Positions 19,826-28,358 of a stretch of 64,000 nt of DNA are shown here, piece by piece. The stretch lies in assembly GCF_014925385.1 (NCBI RefSeq), contig NZ_JACSDK010000018.1, positions 124,001 to 188,000 on the forward strand, given 5' to 3'. The stretch's first letter is position 1. Each line of letters starts with the position of its first letter. The position numbers were made by a program, and so were the translations under genes. The DNA comes from Pelagibius marinus. GTDB taxonomy: Bacteria; Pseudomonadota; Alphaproteobacteria; Kiloniellales; Kiloniellaceae. Below the pieces are notes generated by a model. That model was not told the DNA's origin and ran no database searches. It worked only from the letters and a program-made list of their open reading frames with translations.

Positions 19826-22800
19826 CTACTCAGCCGCGGCGGGGATCTGCCCGTCCCCCTTCTTGCCGGAGCCCTTCTTGCCACCGGCCGTCTTGTCCTG
19901 GTCCTTGGGCGGCGAGTGGCGCGTGCCGCGGCGGCGGACGAAGCGGCCGAGGTTTTCCCGCAGCATCAGCGCCGAGGGCGTGACCACCAGGGTCAGCAGG
20001 GTGGCGAAAGTGAGGCCGAAGACGATGGCGGTGGAGAGCTGGCGCCACCACTGGGTCGATGGCGCGCCGACCTGCACCGTGCGCGAGAAGAAGTCGATGT
20101 TGGTGGCCAGCACCATGGGCATGAGGCCCAGGATGGTGGTGATGGTGGTCAGCATCACGGGCCTGAGGCGCTGGGCGCCGGTGCGCAGGATGGCTTCGCG
20201 CACGGAGTCCGTCGTTTCGCGCAGCCGGTCGAAGGTGTCGATCAGTACGATGTTGTTGTTCACCACGATGCCGGCCAGGGCGATGACGCCGATGCCGGAC
20301 ATGACGATGCCGAAAGGCTGATGGGTGACCAGCAAGCCGATCATCACGCCCACCGTCGACATGATCACGGCGGTGAGGATCAGGAAGGCGCTGTAGAAGC
20401 TGTTGAACTGGGTGACCAGGATGATGGCCATGAGGAAGAGGGCGACGCCGAAGGCCTTGCCGAGGAAAGCCTGGGCCGCCTTCTGCTCCTCGTCCTCGCC
20501 CTTGAAGTCGAAGGTGAGGCGCGAGTCGAAGTCCTGCCCGGCCAGCCAGCTGCGCACTTCCTGCACCTTGGTGTCGACCAGCTCTCCCTCCGCGACGTCG
20601 GCCTTCACCGTCATGGCCCGCCGGCTGTCGGAGCGGCGCAGCAGGCCGACCCGCGGCTTGGCCACGCGGGTGACGAAGTTGGAGATCGGCACCAGCCCGG
20701 CCGAGGTCTGCATGCGGATGCGGTCGAGTTGTTCGATATTGCGGTACTGCTCGGGCAGGCGCACGACAATGTCAATCTCCTCGGTGCTGTCGTCCGGGCG
20801 GTACTCGCCCAGCTTCATGCCGTTGGTGATCATGCGCACGTAGCTGCCGATCAGGCTGATGTCGGCGCCGAACTTCGCGGCCTGGGCGCGGTCGACCGCC
20901 AGCTCCCATTCGATGCCGGGAATCTGCGCACCGTCCTCCACGTCGACGAAGCCGCCGAGGTCGGCCAGGCCGGCGGCGACGCGCTTGGCGGCCGGCTCGA
21001 TCAGCGCGGGGTCGGAGGCGGAGATCTGGATCTGCACCGGCTTGCCGACCGGCGGGCCGGCTTCTTCCTTGCGGGCTTCCACCTGGACACCCGCGAAGAT
21101 CTCGCTGCGCTCGCGAATCTCGGTGAGGATCTCGTTGGCGGGGCGGCGAGAGAACCAGTCGGTGAATTCCAGGGTGATCTTGCCGATCAGGTCTTCGGCT
21201 TCCTCGCCGCCGCGCTGGCCGGAGGAGGCCATGGACTGGGCGGTGATCGCGTGGAATTCTCCGTGCTCGCGCTGCACGGCCAGCACAACCTGCTCGACCT
21301 GGCGCACCAACTGGTCGCGCTCCTCGACCGAGAGGTTGCCGCGGGCGTGCAGCTGCAGTACCGCGTTGGGCGGCTCGACGTCGGGGAAGAATTCGACGCC
21401 GCGCCCGAAGGTGTAGTAGGCGGCGATCACAAGGATCAGCGCCGCGACGGCGGTCAGCAGGACTTTGCCCGGATGGCGGAGAGCGCCGCCGAGCAGCCTG
21501 AGGTAGGTTTGGGTCAGGCCGTGGATCTCCTCCAGGTGCCCGCTGTCGCCGGCGGCCAGGGCCTTCATGGTCTCCGGATCGGCGGTGCCGCCCGGCTTGC
21601 CGAAGACCGAGCCCAGGGTGGGCACGAAGACGAGCGCCATGACAAGGGAGGCCGACAGCGTAGCGATGAGGGTCAGCGGCAGGTACTTCATGAACTCGCC
21701 GACCACGCCGGGCCAGAACATCAGCGGCAGGAAGGCGGCCAGCGTCGTCGCGGTGGCGGCGATGATCGGCCAGGCCATGCGCTTGCCGGCCAGGCCGTAG
21801 GCTTCCTTCTTCGGCAGGCCCTCGCTCATCTTGCGGTCGGCGTACTCCGTCACCACGATGGCGCCGTCAACCAGCATGCCGACCGCGAGGATGAGGGCGA
21901 AGAGCACGACGATGTTCACGGTCAGTCCGGCGACGGAGAGCACCAGGATGCCGGTGAGGAAGGAGCCGGGAATGGCGATGCCGACGAAGCAGGCCGTGCG
22001 GATGCCCAGGGCCGCGACCACCACCACCATGACCAGCAGGATGGCGCTCAGCACGTTGTTCTGCAGGTCCAGCAGGTTGTTGCGGATGTCGGTCGACTTG
22101 TCCTGGCTGTAGGCCACGGTGACGGTTTCGGGCCAGCTCGCGCGCGCCTGCTCGACGACGGCGCGCACGGTCTCGATGGTTTCGATGATGTTCTCGCCGG
22201 TGCGCTTCTTCACCTCCAGCGCCAGGGCCGGCTGCCCGTTCAGGCGCGCGTAGCCGTCGGAGTCCTTGAAGGTGCGGCGCAGGCTGGCGATGTCGCGGAA
22301 GCGCACAACTGCATCGCCGTTCACCTTCACCGGCAGGTTGATGATGTCTTGCATGGTCTCGAAGAGGCCGGGCACCTTGATGGCGAAGCGGCCCTGGCCG
22401 GTGTCCAGGGCGCCGGCGGCGATCACCCGGTTGGACTTGGACACCATGGTGAGGATGTCCTCGGCGTCCAGATTGTAGCTCTCCAGCGCCAGGGGGTCGA
22501 TGATGACCTCCAGCAGCTCGTCGCGGTCGCCGACGATCTCGGCTTCCAGGACGCTGGAAATGCCTTCGATGCGGTCCTGCAGGTCGCGGGCGATGCGCAG
22601 CAGGGTCCGCTCCGGCGCCGTGCCGGACAGCGAGACCGTCAGCACCGGGAAGAGCGAGAGGTTGATCTCGTGCACCGTCGGTTCGTCGGCGTCCTCCGGC
22701 AGATCGGGCTTGGCCAGGTCGACCTTCTCGCGCACGTCGATCAGCGCCTGGTCGGCATCGAAGCCGGCGTCGAACTCCATCACCACGTTGGCGCCGCCCA

Positions 22801-23059
22801 GGTAGGCGGTGGACGTCATCTCCTTCACGCCCTCGATGGCGCGCAGCTGTTTTTCCAGCGGCTTAATGAGCAGCCGCTCGGCGTCCTCCGGCGCGATGCC
22901 CTCGTGGTTCACGCTGACGTAGAGCGTCGGGATGTTGATGTCAGGCGAATCTTCCTTGGGGATCGAGACGTAGGCGAAGCTGCCGGCCGCCAGGATCAGG
23001 ACAAGCGCCAGGATCACCGTGCGGCTGTGGGAGATGGCGGCGTCGATGATGGCGTTCAA
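19826..23059 (-). CDS. RND efflux transporter permease
   Basis: 1077 residues, typical of AcrB/MexB-like RND pumps: about 12 membrane helices, two large periplasmic loops, an N-terminal IPKEDSPDINIPTLYV segment, the central helix with VGMLVDGAIVVTEY carrying proton-relay acidic residues, and near the end GIGVIALAGIVVNNNIVLID. It drives drug or lipid export across the envelope with proton energy. The start is TTG at 23059 in a TTGA overlap with the adaptor stop (23058-23056), a coupling arrangement. The C terminus is Lys/Gly-rich. No outer-membrane factor gene is nearby. Confidence 0.93.
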   Translation of the reverse strand: MNAIIDAAISHSRTVILALVLILAAGSFAYVSIPKEDSPDINIPTLYVSVNHEGIAPEDAERLLIKPLEKQLRAIEGVKEMTSTAYLGGANVVMEFDAGFDADQALIDVREKVDLAKPDLPEDADEPTVHEINLSLFPVLTVSLSGTAPERTLLRIARDLQDRIEGISSVLEAEIVGDRDELLEVIIDPLALESYNLDAEDILTMVSKSNRVIAAGALDTGQGRFAIKVPGLFETMQDIINLPVKVNGDAVVRFRDIASLRRTFKDSDGYARLNGQPALALEVKKRTGENIIETIETVRAVVEQARASWPETVTVAYSQDKSTDIRNNLLDLQNNVLSAILLVMVVVVAALGIRTACFVGIAIPGSFLTGILVLSVAGLTVNIVVLFALILAVGMLVDGAIVVTEYADRKMSEGLPKKEAYGLAGKRMAWPIIAATATTLAAFLPLMFWPGVVGEFMKYLPLTLIATLSASLVMALVFVPTLGSVFGKPGGTADPETMKALAAGDSGHLEEIHGLTQTYLRLLGGALRHPGKVLLTAVAALILVIAAYYTFGRGVEFFPDVEPPNAVLQLHARGNLSVEERDQLVRQVEQVVLAVQREHGEFHAITAQSMASSGQRGGEEAEDLIGKITLEFTDWFSRRPANEILTEIRERSEIFAGVQVEARKEEAGPPVGKPVQIQISASDPALIEPAAKRVAAGLADLGGFVDVEDGAQIPGIEWELAVDRAQAAKFGADISLIGSYVRMITNGMKLGEYRPDDSTEEIDIVVRLPEQYRNIEQLDRIRMQTSAGLVPISNFVTRVAKPRVGLLRRSDSRRAMTVKADVAEGELVDTKVQEVRSWLAGQDFDSRLTFDFKGEDEEQKAAQAFLGKAFGVALFLMAIILVTQFNSFYSAFLILTAVIMSTVGVMIGLLVTHQPFGIVMSGIGVIALAGIVVNNNIVLIDTFDRLRETTDSVREAILRTGAQRLRPVMLTTITTILGLMPMVLATNIDFFSRTVQVGAPSTQWWRQLSTAIVFGLTFATLLTLVVTPSALMLRENLGRFVRRRGTRHSPPKDQDKTAGGKKGSGKKGDGQIPAAAE

Positions 23060-24159
23060 GACGACAGCTCCTTCAGCCGCTTTTCCACCGTGGACTCGGG
23101 GATTGCCCGTACCGCCTCGCCGTCGCTGACGTATTCCTGACCGACGGTGATAAGGGTAACCTCGTCGGGCAGGCCGCTGATCCATACGCCGTTGTTGTCG
23201 GTATCGACGATCTTGACCGGGTGAAAGACCACGCGGCTGTCGTCATCAACCGCCTTGATGCCGATCAGGCCCCGATCGGAGAGCGTCAGAATGGCCGGCG
23301 AGACCAGGTGAGCCTGGACGCGGCTCAGCGGCAGGGCGATCTCTGCGGTCATGCCGTCGGAAATGACGCCTTCGGGATTGGGCACCTCCAACTCCACGCG
23401 GAAGGTGCGCGTCGCCTCGTCGGCGACAGCTGAGATATGGCGGATGCGGCCTTCCACCGTGTCGCCGGTCATCAGGCGGGCCTTGCCGGGCGCGCCGACC
23501 GCCAGGCGCTGGACGTCGCGTTCGTTGACCTGGGTGACGATGAGGATCGGGTCCAGCTCGACCAGCCGGGCGATGGCGTCACCGCGGTCGACGAAGTCGC
23601 CGATCTCCACCACCCGCTTGTCGATGAGGCCGTCGAAGGGCGCGCGGATGCGGGTGTAGGCCAGCTCGACCTCGGCGATCTTCACCGCCGCTGCGGCAGC
23701 TTCCAGCTCGGCCTCGGTGGCGGCCAGCGCCGTTTCGGCGCGGAAGCCCTTCTTGGAGAGCTTCTGGTCGGCCTCGTGCTCGATCTTGCGCTGCGCCATC
23801 AGCGCTTTGGCTTCGGCCAGGCGGGCGGGGCGGTCGCCGGCCGAGATCCGGGCAATGACCTCGCCTTCCGAGACCCGGGTGCCGTCCTCGACGGTAAGCT
23901 CGATGATGCGCCCGTCGGTCTCCGACTTGATCTCGACCAGGCGGTTGGCCTCGGTGCGGCCGCGCAGCAGGTCGATGACCGCGTGCGGCCGGGCGCTGGA
24001 AGAGCGCACGCGCACCGCCGGCGCCTCGTCGAGGGCCGTCAGGTCCGCCGGCGGCTTCTGCGCCTCGGGCTGGGCGCCGCTGTCGCCGAACTGGCCCGAG
24101 AGGACCCAGAGGGCGGCGGCGGCGGCGAGCAGGACCGCGAAGATGACGGAGCGTTTCAT
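23056..24159 (-). CDS. RND efflux periplasmic adaptor (membrane fusion protein)
   Basis: 367 residues. N-terminal membrane segment or signal (about 4-20), lipoyl-type half domain VEIKSETDGRIIELTVEDGT, an alpha hairpin rich in Ala/Glu (KALMAQRKIEHEADQKLSKK), the return lipoyl part ELAYTRIRAPFDGLIDKRVV, then beta-barrel domains. It bridges the RND pump to an outer-membrane channel. ATG 24159 is preferred because it starts directly before the hydrophobic segment, though no clear ribosome site precedes it; a GTG at 24213 is the alternative. It follows the PadR gene and overlaps the pump gene by 4 bases. Confidence 0.92.
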   Translation of the reverse strand: MKRSVIFAVLLAAAAALWVLSGQFGDSGAQPEAQKPPADLTALDEAPAVRVRSSSARPHAVIDLLRGRTEANRLVEIKSETDGRIIELTVEDGTRVSEGEVIARISAGDRPARLAEAKALMAQRKIEHEADQKLSKKGFRAETALAATEAELEAAAAAVKIAEVELAYTRIRAPFDGLIDKRVVEIGDFVDRGDAIARLVELDPILIVTQVNERDVQRLAVGAPGKARLMTGDTVEGRIRHISAVADEATRTFRVELEVPNPEGVISDGMTAEIALPLSRVQAHLVSPAILTLSDRGLIGIKAVDDDSRVVFHPVKIVDTDNNGVWISGLPDEVTLITVGQEYVSDGEAVRAIPESTVEKRLKELSS

Positions 24160-24267
24160 CGGGGGGCGCTCATGGTTGGTGGATTGAGGAGCTGCATGTC
24201 TTTGTCTGTTCACGATACGCAGGGAAGGGCGTTTTCGTTCACGCCCGACTTGCGGGTTTCCGGGATC

Positions 24268-24813
24268 CTATTCGGCCACCAGCGTGGCGGACTCGCTGAT
24301 TTCGGCGATCAGCTCCGCGCGGTGGGCTTCCAGGTAGTCGGCGGCGGCCCGGTAGACGGCGATGCCCATCCCGCGCACGAAGGCGGCGCCGGCCGGCACG
24401 GTATTGGTGCAGGCACAGCTTTCCATGCGCTCCAGGGCCTCCCGGTACCAGGCGATGCGCTGGTCGATCAGGTGGCCGACACGCCTGGGCGGCAGGAACT
24501 GGGCGAAGGAAAGAATAAAGAGGAAATCGGAGCGCATGACGTCCGGCGCCGGCTCGATCTTCAGCGCCGAGATCAGCGCGCTGCGGCCTTTCGGCGTGAT
24601 GGAGTAGAGCTTCTTGTCCGGGCGCTTGTCCTGCGCCTGGGCGCGGCCGGTGATCAGCCCCTCGGCGCTCAGCGCGTTCAGCGCCGGGTAGATGGAACCG
24701 AAGCTGGTCTGGTGGAAGTGGCTGAAGGGCCCTTCCTCGAAGGCCTTCTTGATCTCATAGCCGCTGGCTTCGCCGCGCAGCAGGACACCGAGGCAGAGGG
24801 TCTTTGCATCCAT
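24268..24813 (-). CDS. PadR-family transcriptional regulator
   Basis: 181 residues. N-terminal winged helix of PadR type: LCLGVLLRGEASGYEIKKAF, FHQTSFGSIYPALNALSAEG and a wing KRPDKKLYSITPKGRSAL; the C-terminal helices serve dimerisation. PadR proteins usually repress efflux or phenolic-stress genes and release DNA when ligand binds. It is the first gene of the PadR-adaptor-pump run on the minus strand, and palindromes lie 44-77 bases upstream, so autorepression of the whole operon is likely. Confidence 0.92.
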   Translation of the reverse strand: MDAKTLCLGVLLRGEASGYEIKKAFEEGPFSHFHQTSFGSIYPALNALSAEGLITGRAQAQDKRPDKKLYSITPKGRSALISALKIEPAPDVMRSDFLFILSFAQFLPPRRVGHLIDQRIAWYREALERMESCACTNTVPAGAAFVRGMGIAVYRAAADYLEAHRAELIAEISESATLVAE

Positions 24814-24856
24814 AGGTCTTCATTTCGCGTCTGGGACTATTCGAGGGCGAGTATTC

Positions 24857-24890
24857 TATATCAGCCTGACATATATCAACCCTATATAGG
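24857..24890. promoter_or_regulatory. Palindromic operator cluster upstream of padR
   Basis: An 8-1-8 palindrome with one mismatch (TATATCAG-C-CTGACATA, 24857-24873) and a perfect 10-base palindrome CCTATATAGG (24881-24890), centres two helical turns apart. AT-rich paired palindromes are usual PadR targets. Assignment to this PadR is inference from position. Confidence 0.5.
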
Positions 24891-24970
24891 TGGGCAGCGG
24901 CCCTGCGGCCAGTGCATAGGGCGTGCTTTTCCGCCCCGGAAGCCGGGGTTTTCCGAAAAAGTACATAAAA

Positions 24971-24984
24971 TTCAAATATTTGAA
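24971..24984. promoter_or_regulatory. Perfect 14-base palindrome upstream of the FlgC-like gene
   Basis: TTCAAATATTTGAA, 56 bases before the start at 25040, in a local AT-rich patch. It could be an operator for a dimeric repressor of the downstream gene; the regulator is not identified. Confidence 0.35.
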
Positions 24985-25039
24985 CCTGACATCGCAGGCG
25001 CGTAGAATGGCGTGTTTTGAAGGGACGAAGGGGTTGCCC

Positions 25040-25438
25040 ATGATTGCCGGATTTTCGGCGTCCCTGTCGGGGCTGATGGCGCAGAGCAAGCGCCTGGCGG
25101 TCTCGGCGGACAACATCGCCAACATGCGCAGCCGCGGGCTGCGCGAGGACGGCCCGGCTGAACAGCCGGGGGCCTACGTGCCCAAGCGCGTGGACGACGT
25201 GACCACCGCCGGCGGTGGCGTGCGCGCAGAGGTTCGCCCGGTGGATCCGCCGTCGGTCGAGGTCTATGCCCCGAGCCGCCCGGATGCGGACGCCAACGGC
25301 GTCGCCGCCGTTCCCAACGTGAACCTGGCCGAAGAGTTGGTGACCCAGATCCAGGCGCAGCGGGCCTACGAGGCCAACGCCGCGGCGATCCGCACCCAGG
25401 ACGAGCTGACCGACAGCCTGCTGGACATCAAGTCGTAA
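25040..25438 (+). CDS. Orphan FlgC-like flagellar rod-domain protein
   Basis: 132 residues. The N terminus (SASLSGLMAQSKRLAVSADNIANMRSRG) is the flagellar rod N-terminal motif with LAVSADNIAN, and the C terminus (NLAEELVTQIQAQRAYEANA) is the FlgC/FlgG-type rod C-terminal motif. It is about the length of FlgC but with a different middle. It stands alone, 22 kb from the flagellar genes at the window start, with its own palindromic upstream site and terminator. GAAGGGG precedes the ATG at 25040. It may be a divergent rod protein or serve another envelope structure. Confidence 0.8.
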   Translation: MIAGFSASLSGLMAQSKRLAVSADNIANMRSRGLREDGPAEQPGAYVPKRVDDVTTAGGGVRAEVRPVDPPSVEVYAPSRPDADANGVAAVPNVNLAEELVTQIQAQRAYEANAAAIRTQDELTDSLLDIKS

Positions 25439-25489
25439 GGCCGCGGCCTTGCTCCGTCGTCGGGCGGGGCGGGTCCACAAATGACAAAG

Positions 25490-25522
25490 CCGCGCTGGAC
25501 CGGTGGGTCCGCGCGGTTTTTT
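25490..25522 (+). terminator. Rho-independent terminator
   Basis: CCGCGCTGGACC and GGTCCGCGCGG form a GC-rich stem followed by six T (25517-25522), about 50 bases after the FlgC-like gene. Confidence 0.85.
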
Positions 25523-25648
25523 GTCGTATCCAGATACCGAAATGGAGGCGGCCGGAGGCCGTGCCGTTGCGTGAAGTCTTCCCCGGAACCAATCGACGCC
25601 GCAGTCGAAAGCCGCGGCGACAGGGTCAGGTAGGGATGATCGCGAGCC

Positions 25649-25816
25649 TTAGGCGGCGATGCCTTCGCGCCAAGCGCTGGTGGACTTGCAGGACTGGCAG
25701 ACGCGCTCGCCCGGCCAAGAGCTCACGAACTCGGAGCTGCACATGAGGCAGTTCCGGCGCTTCTTCTCGTAGGCGCGGTCCGATTTCGGTTTGGAGTTTT
25801 TCGTGGAGTCACTCAT
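25649..25816 (-). CDS. Small zinc-ribbon protein
   Basis: 55 residues from the ATG at 25816. A basic N terminus (NSKPKSDRAYEKKRRN) is followed by C-L-M-C and, 16 residues on, C-Q-S-C, a four-cysteine zinc ribbon. The fold suggests nucleic-acid or ribosome contact, but the role is unknown. The gene lies alone. A perfect inverted repeat (25848-25865) sits about 32 bases upstream of the start. Confidence 0.72.
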   Translation of the reverse strand: MSDSTKNSKPKSDRAYEKKRRNCLMCSSEFVSSWPGERVCQSCKSTSAWREGIAA

Positions 25817-26357
25817 GGGCGCGGTGATACCGGGACCAGCATTTGAATGCAACAAAAATGTTGCACCGCAATGACGATTTTGCGCCATTTTCTCTGAAAG
25901 TAGTATGTTGGAGTGATTTTAAAAATAATCATTCGGATTATGGGCGCCGGCTTGCAATATTCGAAGCCCTGCAGCGCCGCGACTTGTCGGAAAGGGGACC
26001 TCGCTGTCCCGTTCCGTGACCGGTGACCGCCGCAGCACTGTCGCCCGACTTGCGGAGTCGCGATCACTTCTGCCGACGACTTGGGAAGAAATTCTGAAGA
26101 GGCCGCCTGGCGGGCCGCCGGGGCGGGCCCGGGCGCGCGCAGCGAGATGTCGCAGCCAGACGGTTACCCAGGGTTGCCGGGGCCGGGCGCGGCGACGGCG
26201 GGGCGAGGGCGCATCGTGAGGGCTTCTCGGCCCATCGGGGTTTTGCTATCCTTTGGCTACGTGCAGGGTTCCCGGCGCCGCGAGGGATGGCGCCCCAAGC
26301 CAAGAGGACCGTCCGGAAAGGAAGGCCATTCAGGAGCCGCACGGGGAGGGAGACAGC
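25817..26357. other. Intergenic stretch with two perfect inverted repeats
   Basis: TGCAACA-AAAA-TGTTGCA (25848-25865) could be an operator or a 5' hairpin for the zinc-ribbon gene. ATAATC-ATTCG-GATTAT (25925-25941) lies in a short AT-rich patch (about 25890-25945) that reads like a promoter zone. From 26000 to 26357 the sequence is GC-rich and I see no convincing gene, RNA or repeat; open frames there lack ribosome sites and homology. Confidence 0.4.
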
Positions 26358-26492
26358 ATGTATCGTTCGGTCATCGAGAGCGAGCAGGAAGGCAGCGAAC
26401 GCCGGCGTCTTTGGCGCTGGGTCGAGGGCATCCTGGTCGCCGTGGTGGTCGTGGTCGGGGTCACTTATCTGTTCGGCCTGATCACGTTCTAG
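26358..26492 (+). CDS. Single-span small membrane protein (44 residues)
   Basis: 44 residues: a charged N terminus (SEQEGSERRRLWRWVEG) and one strong membrane helix (about 24-41, ILVAVVVVVGVTYLFGLITF). GGGGAGGG lies 7 bases before the ATG at 26358. The charge pattern predicts the N terminus inside. It lies before the cobalamin riboswitch but outside it. The function is unknown. Confidence 0.6.
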   Translation: MYRSVIESEQEGSERRRLWRWVEGILVAVVVVVGVTYLFGLITF

Positions 26493-26653
26493 CACCGCCG
26501 CTTTCCGTTTCTCTACGCCATGCAGCGTCGGCTGCAGTTGCCGGCGTGCGCCGTCATGCGGGCTCACTGTCGGCCCGTCTGGTCGCGGATCGTTCATTGC
26601 GGGTCGCGCGGAGATGTTGCGGGGCGGGGAGAATCGCGGATAATGTCGCTTCA

Positions 26654-26842
26654 GATGGTTCCGCCAGTCCGAACGGCACGGCGGATTAAATGGGAACACG
26701 GTGAGGCGTACCCTATAGGGACCGAAGCCGTGGCTGCCCCCGCAACTGTGAGCGGAGAGCGACACCCGACAAGCCACTGGCCCCAGCGCGGGCCGGGAAG
26801 GCGGAGTGGAGCGAAGACCCGCAAGCCAGGAGACCTGCCATC
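26654..26842 (+). ncRNA. Cobalamin (AdoCbl-type) riboswitch
   Basis: All consensus blocks are present in order: AATGGGAACACGGTGAGGC, a GCTGCCCCCGCAACTGT core near 26733-26748, AAGCCACTGG, GGGAAGGCGGAG, and the B12 box GCAAGCCAGGAGACCTGCC (26821-26839). The closing P1 stem is GATGG (26654-26658) with CCATC (26838-26842). It lies 123 bases before cbtB. Cobalamin riboswitches normally shut off downstream genes when B12 is plentiful, which suits cobalt uptake genes. Confidence 0.95.
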
Positions 26843-26965
26843 GGGTTTTTCTCACTCCGGGCGGGGTTGCTCGGAAGGGCGGAGTGGCAGGCGGGTCAGC
26901 CGTGCCGTGCAGATGTCTTTCCAGCGCATCCCTGTCCGAAGAACGATAGGCAGTTGGAGGACTTG

Positions 26966-27136
26966 ATGCAGACCGCGACCCAGACTTCTTCATTCTCTCA
27001 GAGCCGGCGCATGATCGCCGCCGCGACCCTGGCCTTCGGCCTGGGGCTGATTTTCCTCAGCGGCTTCGCCAACTCGGCGGCGGTGCACAACGCGGCGCAC
27101 GACACGCGTCACGCCATGGCCTTTCCCTGCCACTGA
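26966..27136 (+). CDS. cbtB: Cobalt transporter subunit CbtB
   Basis: 56 residues with one membrane helix (about 20-36) and a C-terminal His cluster (HNAAHDTRHAMAFPCH), the CbtB pattern thought to collect cobalt. GGAGG at 26956-26960 sets the ATG at 26966. It is directly downstream of the B12 riboswitch and 23 bases before cbtA. Confidence 0.93.
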   Translation: MQTATQTSSFSQSRRMIAAATLAFGLGLIFLSGFANSAAVHNAAHDTRHAMAFPCH

Positions 27137-27159
27137 CCCAACGGCGCTGGATTAGAACA

Positions 27160-27927
27160 ATGCTTCACCGCATCCTTTGGGCGGCGTTGGTCGCCGGCCT
27201 CGTGGCCGGCCTCGCGACCGCAGTGCTGCAGCACTTCACCACCACCCCCCTGATCCTCGAAGCCGAGCTCTACGAGAACGGCGAGGCGCCGGGCATCGCG
27301 CAGTCCGGCTTGGCCCCTTCGGATTCAGGGGGCGCTGCTTTCGGCGGCGCCCGGCTCATCCTCGCCGATGCCAGCGAGGACCATGGTGACGAGGGCGGTA
27401 TCTGGGCGCCTGCCGACGGCCTGGAGCGCACGCTCTCTACCTCCGTGGTGACCATCGGCACGGCCTTCGGCTTCGCGCTGATCCTGCTCTCCGTCATGGT
27501 GCTGGCCGACGCGCGCATCTCCGCGCGCAGCGGGCTCATGTGGGGCATCGCCGGCTTCGCCGCGGCGGGTCTCGCGCCGGCGCTGGGGCTCAGCCCGGAA
27601 CTGCCGGGCTCGGCCGCGGCGGTATTGGAGGACCGCCAGATCTGGTGGATCGCCACGGCCATTGCGACGGCCGCCGGCCTGTGGCTGGCGCTCAGGATCT
27701 CGAAGCCCTGGGCGATCGCCGGCGGCATCGTCCTGATGATCCTGCCGCACGTGGTCGGCGCGCCCCATCCGGAAGGCTTCGTCAGCGAGGTTCCGGCCGA
27801 GCTCTCCGGCCATTTCGCCGCCGCCTCCCTGGTGGTGATGGCGGTCGTCTGGTCGCTGGCCGGCACCGTCGCCGGCTACGTCTGGCAGCGCGGCGAGGCG
27901 AAGCAGGCCGCCACCGCGGCGGCTTAG
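27160..27927 (+). CDS. cbtA: Cobalt transporter subunit CbtA
   Basis: 255 residues with about five to six membrane helices, beginning MLHRILWAALVAGLVAGLAT, with the TAVLQHFTTTPLILEAELYE segment typical of CbtA. CbtAB is a predicted cobalt uptake system found almost only under B12 riboswitch control. Late in the protein, PHVVGAPHPEGFVSEVPAEL carries His residues likely to contact metal. It lies between cbtB and the DUF1636 gene. Confidence 0.93.
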   Translation: MLHRILWAALVAGLVAGLATAVLQHFTTTPLILEAELYENGEAPGIAQSGLAPSDSGGAAFGGARLILADASEDHGDEGGIWAPADGLERTLSTSVVTIGTAFGFALILLSVMVLADARISARSGLMWGIAGFAAAGLAPALGLSPELPGSAAAVLEDRQIWWIATAIATAAGLWLALRISKPWAIAGGIVLMILPHVVGAPHPEGFVSEVPAELSGHFAAASLVVMAVVWSLAGTVAGYVWQRGEAKQAATAAA

Positions 27928-27945
27928 GCCGCCAGAGGGTACTTC

Positions 27946-28332
27946 GTGGCAGCGGTCTGCCTGCAGGTCTGTGTATCCTGTGAAGGCCTATGCTCTGAGT
28001 CCGCGGCCGGTGGGGAAGTCCCCGCCGGCCGCCGCCTTTACGAGTCCCTCCTGACCGCCACCGCCGAGATTCCCGACATCAACGTCGCGCCGGTCGACTG
28101 CTTCGCCGTTTGCGACCGTCCGGTCACTCTGGCTTTCCGCGCTGCAGGTGGCGATCCCGAAAGGTGGAGCTACCTCATCGGTGATGCCGACCCGGAGCGC
28201 GACCTCGCCGATATCCTGGCCGCCGCCCGCGCCGTCGCGGATTCGCCCCACGGCGTGCCGGCCATAGAGGATCGCCCGCCCTTCTTCCGCAAAGGCGTTA
28301 TCGCCCGTGTGCCGCCGTTGCCGAGGCTGTGA
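27946..28332 (+). CDS. DUF1636 family metal-binding protein
   Basis: 128 residues, start GTG at 27946. The N-terminal CVSCEGLC and the later CFAVCDRP give the four-cysteine pattern of DUF1636 proteins, thought to hold a thioredoxin-fold metal or Fe-S site. Such genes are frequent next to cobalamin synthesis or cobalt uptake genes; here it is 18 bases after cbtA under the same riboswitch. Its last 114 bases have a near copy at 30791-30916, see that entry. Confidence 0.85.
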   Translation: MAAVCLQVCVSCEGLCSESAAGGEVPAGRRLYESLLTATAEIPDINVAPVDCFAVCDRPVTLAFRAAGGDPERWSYLIGDADPERDLADILAAARAVADSPHGVPAIEDRPPFFRKGVIARVPPLPRL

Positions 28333-28358
28333 CGGTGCGCAGGGAGTGAGCGGCCAGC

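Noticed and set aside
19799-23140. 1113-codon open frame on the plus strand
   Set aside because: It lies opposite the RND permease gene; its His/Gln/Asp-rich product is the usual antisense artefact of GC-rich coding DNA.
26064-26993. 309-codon open frame on the minus strand across the riboswitch
   Set aside because: It covers a perfect cobalamin riboswitch and the 44-residue gene in reverse; no domain is recognisable.
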